Shown: positions 7,368 through 16,965, numbered from the stretch's first letter. The stretch: DNA of 46,527 bases from an uncultured Muribaculaceae bacterium (GCA_910583795.1 CAJTZQ010000029.1:1-46527), one strand, 5' to 3'. A program made the numbers and translations. The notes: generated from the letters alone by a model not told the origin.

Positions 7368-9572
7368 ATGGAAAATAAGATCCCTGATAATCTCAGCATA
7401 GCGGAGAAAAGAGAGTTGATCTCACTTCTCAATGAGATGAGGCAATTCACCCACAGTCGTTTTTCATCTGAAGAAATCAAGAGATTCAGACAGATGATGC
7501 GGACAGCCATGCGTAAATCTTCTCATCCACACGATTCAAAAGGATTACCCACATCAATAATGACCTTGAAATGGGCAATCCTTTTCGCACAGGCTATCGA
7601 ACCGGACCATAACATTCTTCTTGCCATAGGGTTATACCCGATGCTGACATGTGGACAAACCGACATACTCGAGATTCGCAAAGAATGGGGGGAAGATGTA
7701 GCGGGTCTGCTCACAGGTCTGGCTTCTGTCGACAAATTTTCAAGCAAAAACAATGCCGTTCATCAAGATAATTTCCGTGGATTGATGCTCTCTCTCGCAG
7801 ACGACATTCGCGTAATCATCATCATGATTGTGCGAAATCTTGTATTGATGCGCTCCATCAACCATCACCCCGATGAAGAATGGGTAAGGAATGTCGCTTT
7901 CGAGGCGAATTGTCTTTACGCCCAGCTCGCCCATCGTCTGGGACTTTACAAGATCAAAGGTGAACTCGAAGATCTCTCCTTGAAATATACAAATCGGGAA
8001 ATATTCACACAGATAGCGCACAAACTTAACGAAACAAAAAGAAGCCGAGACGCCTATATTAAATCTTTTATAGACCCTGTCAAGGAAAAACTTGAAGCCG
8101 CAGGGCTAAAATTTGAAATTAAAGGAAGGACCAAATCCATTTCTTCTATCTGGAACAAGATGAAGAAACAGAAGGTCGACCTTCAGGGCATCTACGATCT
8201 TTTCGCCATCAGGGTAATTATCGACACCCCGAAAGAGAAAGAGAAGAGTGATTGCTGGCTTGCATATTCCATTGTGGCAGATATGTACACAGCTAATCCG
8301 GCTCGTATGAAAGACTGGATATCAATCCCCAAAAGCAACGGATATGAAAGTCTTCACGCCACTGTGATGGGTCCCGGTTCAAAATGGGTTGAAGTACAAT
8401 TCCGCACCAGGCGAATGGATCTCGTTGCCGAAAAAGGTCTTGCCGCCCACTGGAGATACAAAGGAGTCAAAAGCGACAACACCGACCAATGGATGACAAA
8501 CATCCGCGACATTCTGGAAACAGCCGAAAGCGGTCCGATGCAACTCATGAAAGACATGAAAATGGACATCTACGGCAAAGAAGTGTTTGCGTTCACTCCT
8601 AAGGGAGACCTTTTCCGTATGGCGGCGGGAGCTACAGTGCTTGACTTCGCATTCCTCATACATACTAATGTCGGGGCACATTGTACCGGTGCGATTGTCA
8701 ATGGTCAAAACCGCAAGATCACATACCGCATCTGTAACGGCGATACCGTAGAGATCCTGACTTCAAACAATCAGACCCCGAAAGCTGATTGGCTAAACAT
8801 CGTTGTCAGCACAAAGGCAAGAAACAAAATAAAGCAAAGCCTTAATGAGGAATTGCAACGCAGGGCTGACCTCGGGAAAGAAATACTTGAAAGGCGTGCC
8901 AAAAACCGCAAGATAGAAATCGATGAGGCTATACTCATGAAGCTTATCGGAAGAGCCGGATATAAATATGCCAACGAGTTTTTTGCCGATATGGCTGACG
9001 AGAAGATCGATCCCGGAAAATTCCTTTCCACTTATGTGGATGAAACTGCTTCGAAAAACGAAGGTCCAAGGATTTCTGCGGAAGAATACCAATTGCAGAG
9101 AACTGAGGAAAAAGGCAGCAATAATGAAGTCCTAAAAATTGGTGAAAAAACAATCAACGGATTGAGTTATAAGTTTGCAAAATGCTGCGCGCCGATTTAT
9201 GGAGACGAGGTGTTCGGTTTTATCAGCGCCGACGGCACCGTGAAGATTCACAGATGCGATTGCCCGAATGCCGCAAATATCCGTGAACGATATCCTTACC
9301 GTATAATAAAGGCTGACTGGAGCGGGAAGGAGGGTGATCTGCTTCCCGCGTCGCTCCGCATCATCGGAAACGACGATATAAGCATTCTCGCAAACATCAC
9401 ATCCATTATTTCCAAGGAAGCAGGTGTCCGGCTAAGGAATGTGACTGTAGACAGTCACGATGGCATATTCCAGGGAACGATTGTGGTTGCGGTTTCCGAC
9501 CAGCGCCAGTTGTCGTCACTTCTTAAAAAATTAAAGACTGTAAAAGGGGTAAAAGACATCCAAAGATTATGA
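7368..9572 (+). CDS. relA: RelA/SpoT-family (p)ppGpp synthetase with a degenerate hydrolase domain
   Basis: The 734-residue protein has the full long-RSH layout: an N-terminal HD-domain region (about 40-200), a synthetase domain (about 245-370, with GRTKSISSIWNKM, YDLFAIRV, RMKDWISIPKSNGYESLH and EVQFRT), TGS (about 400-465), a CC/zinc-finger-like segment with KCCAP and HRCDCPNA, and a C-terminal ACT domain. It makes (p)ppGpp from ATP and GTP/GDP during starvation. In the hydrolase region the HD pair expected around residues 90-91 is replaced by GLYPML and the usual HxxGQ.R motif is absent, so it should be synthesis-only, the RelA-like member of the RelA/SpoT pair usual in Bacteroidales. Its last codons overlap the next gene by ATGA. 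Confidence 0.93.
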   Translation: MENKIPDNLSIAEKRELISLLNEMRQFTHSRFSSEEIKRFRQMMRTAMRKSSHPHDSKGLPTSIMTLKWAILFAQAIEPDHNILLAIGLYPMLTCGQTDILEIRKEWGEDVAGLLTGLASVDKFSSKNNAVHQDNFRGLMLSLADDIRVIIIMIVRNLVLMRSINHHPDEEWVRNVAFEANCLYAQLAHRLGLYKIKGELEDLSLKYTNREIFTQIAHKLNETKRSRDAYIKSFIDPVKEKLEAAGLKFEIKGRTKSISSIWNKMKKQKVDLQGIYDLFAIRVIIDTPKEKEKSDCWLAYSIVADMYTANPARMKDWISIPKSNGYESLHATVMGPGSKWVEVQFRTRRMDLVAEKGLAAHWRYKGVKSDNTDQWMTNIRDILETAESGPMQLMKDMKMDIYGKEVFAFTPKGDLFRMAAGATVLDFAFLIHTNVGAHCTGAIVNGQNRKITYRICNGDTVEILTSNNQTPKADWLNIVVSTKARNKIKQSLNEELQRRADLGKEILERRAKNRKIEIDEAILMKLIGRAGYKYANEFFADMADEKIDPGKFLSTYVDETASKNEGPRISAEEYQLQRTEEKGSNNEVLKIGEKTINGLSYKFAKCCAPIYGDEVFGFISADGTVKIHRCDCPNAANIRERYPYRIIKADWSGKEGDLLPASLRIIGNDDISILANITSIISKEAGVRLRNVTVDSHDGIFQGTIVVAVSDQRQLSSLLKKLKTVKGVKDIQRL

Positions 9573-10300
9573 AATTTAGACCTATATTTATTTCGATACT
9601 GACCGCTGCAACTTTTATGACGGTTTCTTGCAACAGTCATAAAAAATCGGACGCTGAGGTGGAACGGGAAAATTGGCTCTATAGCCTGAACGATTCCATC
9701 TCGAAATATCAGAAACGTATAGAGACAGCTGACAATGAACTAAAGACAATCCATGATGAAATTGGAAATATGATCGTTAATTTTGATCATGTGTCTAATC
9801 CTCGTCTTGTAGAAGGATATTACATCTACAAAGGGTGGAGCGCCAGATATCCGTTGTCAAAAACAGGAATCGTGGCAAGGATCACACAAGACGAAGGTTT
9901 TGAACTTATTGCCGCCCTATCCGGGGGGCATTTCAATCAGATAAGTGTAAATGCCGGCAATGAGAATGTGGAGAGCTCGGTCGTAGCTCATGATCAGGCT
10001 TTAAACTACCGCACAAGTTCTCTGAACACGGTATGTTTCTATGGATCGGCTGCTGACTCGATCGGAGACTTGATCTCCAGAAATGTATCGGGGACAGTCA
10101 CAGTGACATTTTTTAATGGTGGGAAGACCGGCACATTAACTGTTCCCGAGGATCAAAAGGAAATGATTGCCGCCACCTGGCAATTGTTTTCGGCTCAACG
10201 GAATGCACATCATCTTGAAGGAGAGATCCCGATGCTGTCACGCCGAATCGACGCATGCCGCCGCATGCTTGAGGCAAACGACTCCACTTTGAGTAAATAA
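9569..10300 (+). CDS. Putative lipoprotein with coiled-coil ends, unknown function
   Basis: I do not recognise a named family. The 243-residue product begins with a lipoprotein signal peptide ending in TVSC (lipidated C21). Residues 28-75 and 210-240 are predicted coiled coil by their charged heptad-like pattern; between them is a predicted beta-rich domain with YIYKGWSARYPL. The ATG overlaps the relA stop codon (ATGA at 9569-9572), so the two are co-transcribed and probably translationally coupled. Whether this means a functional link with the stringent response is inference. No SPII +2 aspartate is present (N22), so sorting to the outer membrane is likely but not certain. Confidence 0.75.
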   Translation: MKFRPIFISILTAATFMTVSCNSHKKSDAEVERENWLYSLNDSISKYQKRIETADNELKTIHDEIGNMIVNFDHVSNPRLVEGYYIYKGWSARYPLSKTGIVARITQDEGFELIAALSGGHFNQISVNAGNENVESSVVAHDQALNYRTSSLNTVCFYGSAADSIGDLISRNVSGTVTVTFFNGGKTGTLTVPEDQKEMIAATWQLFSAQRNAHHLEGEIPMLSRRIDACRRMLEANDSTLSK

Positions 10301-10370
10301 ACACACCTCATTTTAATATTTCTACAAACAATAAACAATAAAATTTTATCAACCCAAAATATAAAATTGT

Positions 10371-11891
10371 ATGGATTTAAATGCAAAAGACCTCGAGATC
10401 CTGAATGCCAAAGGAATCTCTGAAGAGAAACTCGCAGAAGAGCTCAAAATGCTTGCCGACGGGTTCCCCTATCTCAAAATTGAGGCACCGGCCACACCCG
10501 GTCACGGCATTTCTGTTCTGTCTCCCGAAATGGAAATGCAGGCAGACAACATGTGGAAAGAATATTTGAAAGCCGGTGGCAAGGTATTGAAGATGGTACC
10601 TGCAAGCGGCGCAGCTTCAAGAATGTTCAAAGATCTCTTCGCTTTCATCAATGGCAAAAGCGATAAGCCTGACAACGACTTCATGAAGAAATTTTTTGAC
10701 GAAATCGAAAAATTTGCATTTTTTCCAAAATTGAACTTTGTCTGCCTCTCCCTATATGGTTTGAGCATTGATTCCTTGATCAAGGCAAAAAGATATAAGG
10801 ATATCGTGAAAGCGCTGATCACCAAGGAAGGGATGAACTATGGTCAGCTTCCCAAAGCTCTTCTTCAATTCCATAAAGTAACGGGCACATCCCGCAGTGC
10901 TATTGAAGAACATCTCGCTGAAGGCGCTCAATACGCTTCTGGGAAAGATGGCAAGGTGCGTGTTCATTTCACTATCAGCGAAGATCATCTTCCTCTTGTA
11001 ATGATGAAATTTGAAGAGAGCAAAGGAAGACTTGAGCATGAGTATGAGGTGGAGTATGAGCTCTCTACGAGCCTCCAGAAACCATCTACCGACACTGTCG
11101 CAGCCAATATGGACGGCACACCCTATCGCGAGAACGGTGGTCTTTTCTTCCGCCCCGGCGGTCACGGCGCATTGATTGAGAATCTCAACGATCTTGATGC
11201 GGATGTAATTTTCATCAAGAACATCGACAATGTTGTTCCCGACACCCGTCGCGAGGATACTCTTAAATATAAGAAAATTATCGGTGGTGTGCTTGTCGGA
11301 GTAAAACAAAAGGCTGATGGTTATTGCAAGACTCTTTCAAAGGGGACTCCCTCTGATGAAGAACTTGCAGAAATGCTAGACTTCCTACACAAAGTGCTCT
11401 GCATCACAAATGACGGAAGCGACAGGATGAGCGCAGATGAAAAGGCTGCCTATATCTACGGTAAGCTCAACCGTCCTTTCAGGGTGTGCGGCATGGTGAA
11501 AAATGAGGGTGAACCCGGGGGTGGTCCGTTCCTCGCATACAATCCTGACGGGACAGTGAGTCCTCAGATTCTTGAATCAACCCAAATTGATCCCAAAAAC
11601 AAGGAAGCTCAAAAGATGCTGAAAGAGGCAACCCATTTCAATCCTGTGGATCTTGTTGTCAGCACAAAAGACTGGAAAGGGAACAAATTCAATCTTCCCG
11701 ACTTCGTTGACAAGGCTACCGGCTTTATCTCGATCAAGAGCCGTGAAGGTGTCGAGATCAAGGCTCTCGAGCTTCCCGGTCTTTGGAACGGTGCAATGAG
11801 CGACTGGAACACGGTTCTTGTGGAAGTGCCTGTCAGCACATTCAACCCGGTTAAGACTGTCAACGATCTTCTCCGTCCCGCTCATCAGTGA
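10371..11891 (+). CDS. DUF4301 family protein
   Basis: The 506-residue cytoplasmic protein matches what I recall of DUF4301 (PF14134), a Bacteroidetes family of about this length. A loop PASGAASRMFKDL at 77-89 resembles the nucleotide-binding loop of sugar nucleotidyltransferases, and later segments RPFRVCGMVKNEGEPGGGPF and STKDWKGNKF are family-typical. The reaction is not established; a nucleotidyltransferase-like role is inference from the loop alone. A 70-base AT-rich gap separates it from the lipoprotein gene, and it ends before the terminator at 11951. Confidence 0.8.
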   Translation: MDLNAKDLEILNAKGISEEKLAEELKMLADGFPYLKIEAPATPGHGISVLSPEMEMQADNMWKEYLKAGGKVLKMVPASGAASRMFKDLFAFINGKSDKPDNDFMKKFFDEIEKFAFFPKLNFVCLSLYGLSIDSLIKAKRYKDIVKALITKEGMNYGQLPKALLQFHKVTGTSRSAIEEHLAEGAQYASGKDGKVRVHFTISEDHLPLVMMKFEESKGRLEHEYEVEYELSTSLQKPSTDTVAANMDGTPYRENGGLFFRPGGHGALIENLNDLDADVIFIKNIDNVVPDTRREDTLKYKKIIGGVLVGVKQKADGYCKTLSKGTPSDEELAEMLDFLHKVLCITNDGSDRMSADEKAAYIYGKLNRPFRVCGMVKNEGEPGGGPFLAYNPDGTVSPQILESTQIDPKNKEAQKMLKEATHFNPVDLVVSTKDWKGNKFNLPDFVDKATGFISIKSREGVEIKALELPGLWNGAMSDWNTVLVEVPVSTFNPVKTVNDLLRPAHQ

Positions 11892-11900
11892 TTACGGAAT

Positions 11901-11924
11901 TCAACTTTCGCAGGCGAAAGTTGA
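11901..11924. repeat. Small palindromic repeat (REP-like), copy 2
   Basis: TCAACTTTCGC and GCGAAAGTTGA form a perfect 11-bp inverted repeat around AG, just after the DUF4301 stop codon and just before its terminator. It is the cleanest of the three copies in the window. Confidence 0.6.
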
Positions 11925-11950
11925 AGTTAAGTTTCTGATATAAAAACCAA

Positions 11951-11981
11951 GGGCAATGCGTTGCGCATTGCCCTCTTTTGT
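11951..11981 (+). terminator. Rho-independent terminator after DUF4301
   Basis: GGGCAATGCG at 11951-11960 pairs perfectly with CGCATTGCCC at 11964-11973 around TTG, followed by TCTTTTGTT. Confidence 0.85.
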
Positions 11982-12286
11982 TACAAAAGTTTTGGTAATT
12001 TCAAAGGTAAGTGCCCCGAAATTGTTGAAGGGTACATAAGGATGGATTTAATCGTGATTATAGACTTTTGAAGCAGCTTCACAATACCATCTTACAAATT
12101 TAGATACTATATGTTTCATAATACATAAGTTTTAATGGCTCAAAAAAGAAACCATGTTATTAAATTATGTTTTACAACATATAAAACGTCTGAATCCAAA
12201 TTTTGTTTCATCCTTCCTCTATTTTAACAATCCAATTAAATAGAAGTTTCTTTGGAAAGTAACCGGATTCTCAATCGAAATATCTG
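11982..12286. other. AT-rich intergenic stretch between convergent genes
   Basis: No coding frame is supported. The only signal is a minus-strand TAAATTTG box at 12095-12102 without a good -33 partner; it would direct transcription towards the terminator at 11951. Confidence 0.35.
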
Positions 12287-13327
12287 TCAATCAAGCAGAC
12301 CGGGACAGTTGATGAGCAACAGTTCAACTTCCCCACCTTTGTCAGAACCGAGAGCATATATTTCATCCGGATTATCAGGTGACAATGCAATAGCCATAAT
12401 TTCCTTATCTGTATGATATCTTCTGAGTGCATTTCCATTCCAATCCCAAACAGAAATATCGGTAAATGCTTCCGTATCACGAGAATCATTATAGACAGCT
12501 ACTATTCGGCTATCGGTTGAGGCAATCGCTCCAAAACCTTTTATATTTAAATTCTTATAAATAAACCTACTGGTATCTCCTTTTGTTTCAATTTCTATAT
12601 CATAAACGAAAGGATAATAGTATTTGACGCCTTTAAGACTGATTTCTATATCATCGATATCAAAAGTTTCTATTATAAGACCTTCCCCCGAAACGGCTAT
12701 CATTTTTTTTGCATCAGGAGAAAAATGTACTTTCCTTTCATAATAAGGCTTTTTAGTCATCGGAAACTCTACAATAACAGGTAAGTCAGTATAGACATTT
12801 CCAAGTCTGTCTCCGTCTTTTATTCGCATTCCCAATGGCATCTCGAATTCAACAAATACTTCCATGAAGATCTTTCCATCAGGCATCCTACGCACCACCC
12901 TGGGTGAAAATTTATCCAAGTTGCCCAAATCGAGATGTTCAATAGATATGCATTTCCAATCCTTGTCATATTTTTTGACATCGTGCGTATATAAGTCTTG
13001 AACAGTTATACCATTATTATCTATATAAAATGTACCCGGCACAATCATATCATCCGGTCCTTGACCTTTATTGACATAATGTCCCAACGATTTGCCCGTT
13101 TTCCTATCGTATGTATGAAACAATTTACCATCAACTTCACCAGTCAAGGTTAAAACAGAGTCTGTTACATTTAATCCAAATCCTGATGGAAGAACTTCGT
13201 CTGGATCACTTAATACAGTCACCTTTGCATCGGTTGTACTCTCGAAAACAGGCGCAGAGAAGTCTTGAGTATCCTTACATCCTGTAAAAATAATTACTGC
13301 AACTATCACAAAAAATAATCTTATCAT
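12287..13327 (-). CDS. BF3164-like lipoprotein (predicted beta-propeller), paralogue 1
   Basis: The product is 346 residues from the ATG at 13327; an upstream TTG at 13333 is less likely. It opens with a lipoprotein signal peptide ending in FTGC (C17). The body has repeated strand patterns and the motifs HTYDRKTGKSLGHYVNKGQGPDDM and MIAVSGEGLI, which fit the TolB-like/BF3164 family of Bacteroidetes surface or periplasmic lipoproteins, predicted to be beta-propellers. The function is not known. It is a tandem duplicate of the gene at 13457, in the same orientation; both end in the same dozen residues (ELLLINCPGLLD), and their DNA is nearly identical there. Confidence 0.8.
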   Translation of the reverse strand: MIRLFFVIVAVIIFTGCKDTQDFSAPVFESTTDAKVTVLSDPDEVLPSGFGLNVTDSVLTLTGEVDGKLFHTYDRKTGKSLGHYVNKGQGPDDMIVPGTFYIDNNGITVQDLYTHDVKKYDKDWKCISIEHLDLGNLDKFSPRVVRRMPDGKIFMEVFVEFEMPLGMRIKDGDRLGNVYTDLPVIVEFPMTKKPYYERKVHFSPDAKKMIAVSGEGLIIETFDIDDIEISLKGVKYYYPFVYDIEIETKGDTSRFIYKNLNIKGFGAIASTDSRIVAVYNDSRDTEAFTDISVWDWNGNALRRYHTDKEIMAIALSPDNPDEIYALGSDKGGEVELLLINCPGLLD

Positions 13328-13456
13328 ACACAAAACAATATATAATTAACAAGGATTTTTTAAGACAAGAGAATAACAAATAGAATGCAATCTCGTAAAG
13401 CGATGTCCATACATCACATCATACGCACATTATAACACATCACTATAGAAAACCCG

Positions 13457-14527
13457 TCAGTCAAGCAGACCGGGGCAGTTGATGAGCAACAGTTCATATT
13501 CCCCTTCTTTATCCTTTCCGAATGCATATATTTCGTCAGGATTGTCCGGTGACAATGCAATAGCACTAATAATTTTATTCGCATGATAACGCTTGAGTGC
13601 CTTTCCTTCCCAATCCCAGACAGTGATATCGGTATAGGCATCAATGTCATAAGAGCCATTATATACAGCGACTATACGATTGTCGGTTGACGCCATTGCA
13701 CCAATTCCGTATATATTTGATCCCTTTTGATCAAATACATAATCCTCCCCTTCTTTTCTAACAACTTCATTAGATTCGAAAGAATAATAAAATTTAACGG
13801 CTTTGGGACGTATTTCGATATCATCGATATCGAAAATTTCAATTATAAGACCTTTCGGCGAAACCGCCACCATTTTCTTCGCATCAGGTGAAAAATGATA
13901 CTTTCTTGCATACTCAGGTTTCCCAGTCATTGCATTGTCTACAATCACAGGTAATTTAGTGTAAACATTTCCATACCTGTCACCGTCCTTTATCTGCATA
14001 CCTAATGGCATAGAGTATTCAACAAAAACCTCCTCGAATACTTTTCCATCAGGCATAGGTCTGACACGTCTGGGTGAGTTTTTTTCCATTTTCCCATAAT
14101 CATCAAGTACGGTAGAAACGCATTTCCAGTCTTTGTCAAATCGTTTGATTGCCTGGGTTGCCATATCCTTAACCACAACACCATTTTCATCTTGATAAAA
14201 CATTCCCGCCATTATCATGTCATCAGGACCTTGGCCTCTGTTGACATAATGACCTATCGATTTACCGGTTTTCCGGTCGTAAGTATGAAACAAATTACCA
14301 TCAAGATGACCGGACAGGATTATAAGTGAATCAGAAACTTTCATATCATAAGTCTTCGGCAAAACCTCATCTGAAGCACTCAACACCGAAACCTTAGCAT
14401 ATGTTTTGCTTTTAAAAACAGGTGCTGAAAATTTCTGAGTCACATTACATCCGGTCAGCATGATAGTTACAAAAATTGCGATGAAACCGGAGATTTCTTT
14501 AATATTTATGGCTGATTTGAGTTTCAT
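13457..14527 (-). CDS. BF3164-like lipoprotein (predicted beta-propeller), paralogue 2
   Basis: From the ATG at 14527 the product is 356 residues with a good lipoprotein signal (GFIAIFVTIMLTGC, C27). An ATG 54 bases further upstream (14581) gives an unlikely hydrophilic lead, so it was not chosen. The sequence aligns along its whole length with the neighbour at 12287, by eye about half identical, sharing SAPVF, HTYDRKTGKS, KGQGPDDMI and the identical C-terminus. As with the neighbour, it is a BF3164/TolB-like family member of unknown role. The 129-base gap between the two is AT-rich with no strong terminator, so they may be co-transcribed. Confidence 0.8.
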   Translation of the reverse strand: MKLKSAINIKEISGFIAIFVTIMLTGCNVTQKFSAPVFKSKTYAKVSVLSASDEVLPKTYDMKVSDSLIILSGHLDGNLFHTYDRKTGKSIGHYVNRGQGPDDMIMAGMFYQDENGVVVKDMATQAIKRFDKDWKCVSTVLDDYGKMEKNSPRRVRPMPDGKVFEEVFVEYSMPLGMQIKDGDRYGNVYTKLPVIVDNAMTGKPEYARKYHFSPDAKKMVAVSPKGLIIEIFDIDDIEIRPKAVKFYYSFESNEVVRKEGEDYVFDQKGSNIYGIGAMASTDNRIVAVYNGSYDIDAYTDITVWDWEGKALKRYHANKIISAIALSPDNPDEIYAFGKDKEGEYELLLINCPGLLD

Positions 14528-14888
14528 GCTATCGGTTTTGAGTGATACCTGTGAATAAAGCAAGGATGATAAAAATTTCATCTTGATATAAGATTAACGA
14601 TTTTTCTATCCTTTTATTATATTTTCAAAAAATAATCAAACAAATGAACATACAAGTTAATATTGAAGGGCATTATTTATTCATCAGTATCTATTTTGGA
14701 CATTCCCTTAAAAAAATTATAAAAAACACTTTTATCATACAATAAACCGAAGATTATTCCGTATTTTATGTACGATTATTGTATTTGCACTGTGTTTTAT
14801 TCATGGTATTAGAATTTAATGCTATTGAAGAGCGTGATTGTGAAACCCCGCTCTTTTTTTTTATCCTTTTATTTGCTAACTTCGCGGT
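14528..14888. other. Divergent intergenic region with terminator-like hairpin
   Basis: This AT-rich region separates the minus-strand lipoprotein gene from the plus-strand porin. It contains the hairpin with T-run at 14828-14862 and two near-matches to the -7 box, TGTATTTG at about 14780-14788 and TTTATTTG at about 14867-14874. The second sits just upstream of the porin ATG and would give a very short leader. Confidence 0.4.
14828..14862 (+). terminator. Hairpin and T-run upstream of the porin gene
   Basis: AAGAGCG at 14828-14834 pairs with CGCTCTT at 14849-14855, and nine T residues follow directly from 14854. No plus-strand gene precedes it for almost 3 kb, so it may end a short leader or small RNA rather than an mRNA. 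Confidence 0.55.
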
Positions 14889-16946
14889 ATGTTTGCAAAA
14901 CGAACCATTTTTATATTAATAGCCCTACTGTCAGTATCTGCATCATTCTCTCAGAACAGCAGACCGGGGCAATCCTCACGTAGAGGTAACGACAGCAGAA
15001 GAGGCAATGACACCCAAGAGGTTACAACTTCTGCTACAGACACTGTCAAACCGGGCAGCGCCTGGACTCTGACATTCCCTTTGGGAGACCATGTGGAATC
15101 TACAATCGACACGTTGACATATAATTACCAACGCACCGCAATACCCTCGATGGTGACCGATGCATACGCCACCACAGGAAACCTTGGTGCCGAGGGCATA
15201 AACATGATATATTTTAACCGTCCGAGAAGAGCGACTTTCTTTTTCAAGGATGCACTCGACGCATGGTTGCCATCTTTCAGGAAGCAGAAATTCTACAACG
15301 TCTACGTTCCCACAACCATCATGTCATACGGTTTCGCCGGCAATAAACTGACCCATCAGGACCGTCTGCAGGTTGATTTCGCCGGCAATGTGAACCGACG
15401 CATAGGCATAGGAGGGACACTTGACTACATCTACTCAAAAGGAGCTTACGAGGCACAGGCGACAAAAGACTTCGCATACAGCCTTTCGACCTACTATATG
15501 GGAGACAGGTATGAGCTACAGGCATTCTACAATCATTACAACTTCCTCAACAAGGAAAACGGCGGTATAACAGACGACCTATACATCACCGACCCGGCTC
15601 AATTGCAAGGTGGCGTAAATAAGATCGAATCAAAAAGTATACCCACCCGCCTCAATGCAGCCCACTCAAGAATAAACGGCGACCAACTGTTTATGACTCA
15701 TGCCTTCAAAGTGGGGTTCTGGAAAACAGAACAGGTGAACGACACCCTTACCCGCGAAGTATATGTCCCCATGACAAGGTTTATCTACTCGTTCGATCTC
15801 CAGCATACACGCCACTTCTTTATCAACACAAATTCTTCGCAGGCAAGAGATTTTTGGACAAATTTCTATATCGACCCGAATGAAACCAGAGACAACACCT
15901 ACCTCACCCAAATGACCAACTCATTTGGAATCGAACTTATCGAAGGATTTCAGAAATGGGCAAAATTCGGATTGTCGGCATATATATCCTATCAGACTCA
16001 AAAATATAAGCAAGCCCCATACTTCTACACACCTGAACTTACAGAATCGGAAATTGAGCAATTGACTCCTGTTCCTTCAAGCATACATGTGCCGAACACA
16101 TCTACACGAAACATGCTCTGGGTCGGCGGGAGGCTACAGAAAGACAAAGGAACCCTGCTTCGTTATGCCGCCAATGCAAGATTCGGGCTCGTGGGAGATG
16201 TGGTAGGCGATTTTGAACTTGACGGTCAGCTTTCCACCAAGTTTAAACTATTCGGCGATTCCGTAAAGATAGCTGCAAATGCCGAATTCAGGAATGTGGC
16301 GCAGCCTTATCTGCTCCAGAATTATATTTCCAACCATTTCGCATGGTCAAACGATTTCGGGAAAACGCGCACCTACAAGATTTCCGGAGAATTGCTTATT
16401 CCCTGGACCAGAACAACCCTGGGCGCCGGAGTGGAAAATATCCAGAATTATGTATTCTTCAACTCATCATCACTTCCCGAACAGGATGGAGGAAACGTTC
16501 AGATATTCTCTGCAAGACTTGATCAGAAATTTAAAGTGGGTATTCTCAACTGGAACAATACCCTCTATTATCAGAAAAGCTCCAACGAGAATGTTCTCCC
16601 ATTGCCACAGTTCACAATCTATAGCAACCTGTTTATAAATTTCACAGCCTTCAGGGTGCTCAAATTGCAAATAGGAGTAGACTGCGATTACTACACGAGT
16701 TATAAGGCTCTCAATTATCAACCCGCCACAATGAGCTTTCATACCCAAGGCGATGAAAAAATCAAGGTCGGAAACTATCCTTTCTGCAATGCATACTTCA
16801 CCGCACGTTTATACCGCACAAGGTTTTATGTGCTATGGAGCCACGTCAACCAAGGATGGTTTTCAAAAGACAGTTTCCTCCTTCCCCATTATCCCATGAA
16901 TCCAAGACGATTGGAAATGGGGCTATCGGTTGACTTTGCCAATTGA
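14889..16946 (+). CDS. Putative outer-membrane porin (PF14121-like)
   Basis: The 685-residue protein has a signal peptide cut near SFS/QN (about residue 21), a short low-complexity stretch with a repeated RRGND, and then a long beta-barrel of alternating strands. RVT-like segments such as PRRATFFFKDALDAW, NVYVPTTIMSYGFAGN and the long C-terminal LSVDFAN fit the Bacteroidetes putative porin family (PF14121). It should sit in the outer membrane as a diffusion channel; its substrate is unknown. The following gene starts 19 bases after its stop, so the two are an operon. Confidence 0.8.
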   Translation: MFAKRTIFILIALLSVSASFSQNSRPGQSSRRGNDSRRGNDTQEVTTSATDTVKPGSAWTLTFPLGDHVESTIDTLTYNYQRTAIPSMVTDAYATTGNLGAEGINMIYFNRPRRATFFFKDALDAWLPSFRKQKFYNVYVPTTIMSYGFAGNKLTHQDRLQVDFAGNVNRRIGIGGTLDYIYSKGAYEAQATKDFAYSLSTYYMGDRYELQAFYNHYNFLNKENGGITDDLYITDPAQLQGGVNKIESKSIPTRLNAAHSRINGDQLFMTHAFKVGFWKTEQVNDTLTREVYVPMTRFIYSFDLQHTRHFFINTNSSQARDFWTNFYIDPNETRDNTYLTQMTNSFGIELIEGFQKWAKFGLSAYISYQTQKYKQAPYFYTPELTESEIEQLTPVPSSIHVPNTSTRNMLWVGGRLQKDKGTLLRYAANARFGLVGDVVGDFELDGQLSTKFKLFGDSVKIAANAEFRNVAQPYLLQNYISNHFAWSNDFGKTRTYKISGELLIPWTRTTLGAGVENIQNYVFFNSSSLPEQDGGNVQIFSARLDQKFKVGILNWNNTLYYQKSSNENVLPLPQFTIYSNLFINFTAFRVLKLQIGVDCDYYTSYKALNYQPATMSFHTQGDEKIKVGNYPFCNAYFTARLYRTRFYVLWSHVNQGWFSKDSFLLPHYPMNPRRLEMGLSVDFAN

Positions 16947-16965
16947 TTCAATCAGCATTCATGAA

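Noticed and set aside
10752..11309. 185-codon minus-strand frame inside the DUF4301 gene
   Set aside because: It is a shadow of a long, biased coding gene and shows no motifs.
11944..12102. Minus-strand small RNA from the TAAATTTG box at 12095 to the terminator at 11951
   Set aside because: No -33 element is present and the region is AT-rich, so the box may be chance; kept only as a remark.
13328..13333. TTG start of lipoprotein paralogue 1
   Set aside because: An ATG two codons later (13327) gives an equally good lipoprotein signal peptide.
16930..16965. TTG start of the solute-binding-like gene
   Set aside because: It overlaps the porin gene, and the ATG at 16966 leads directly into the membrane anchor.
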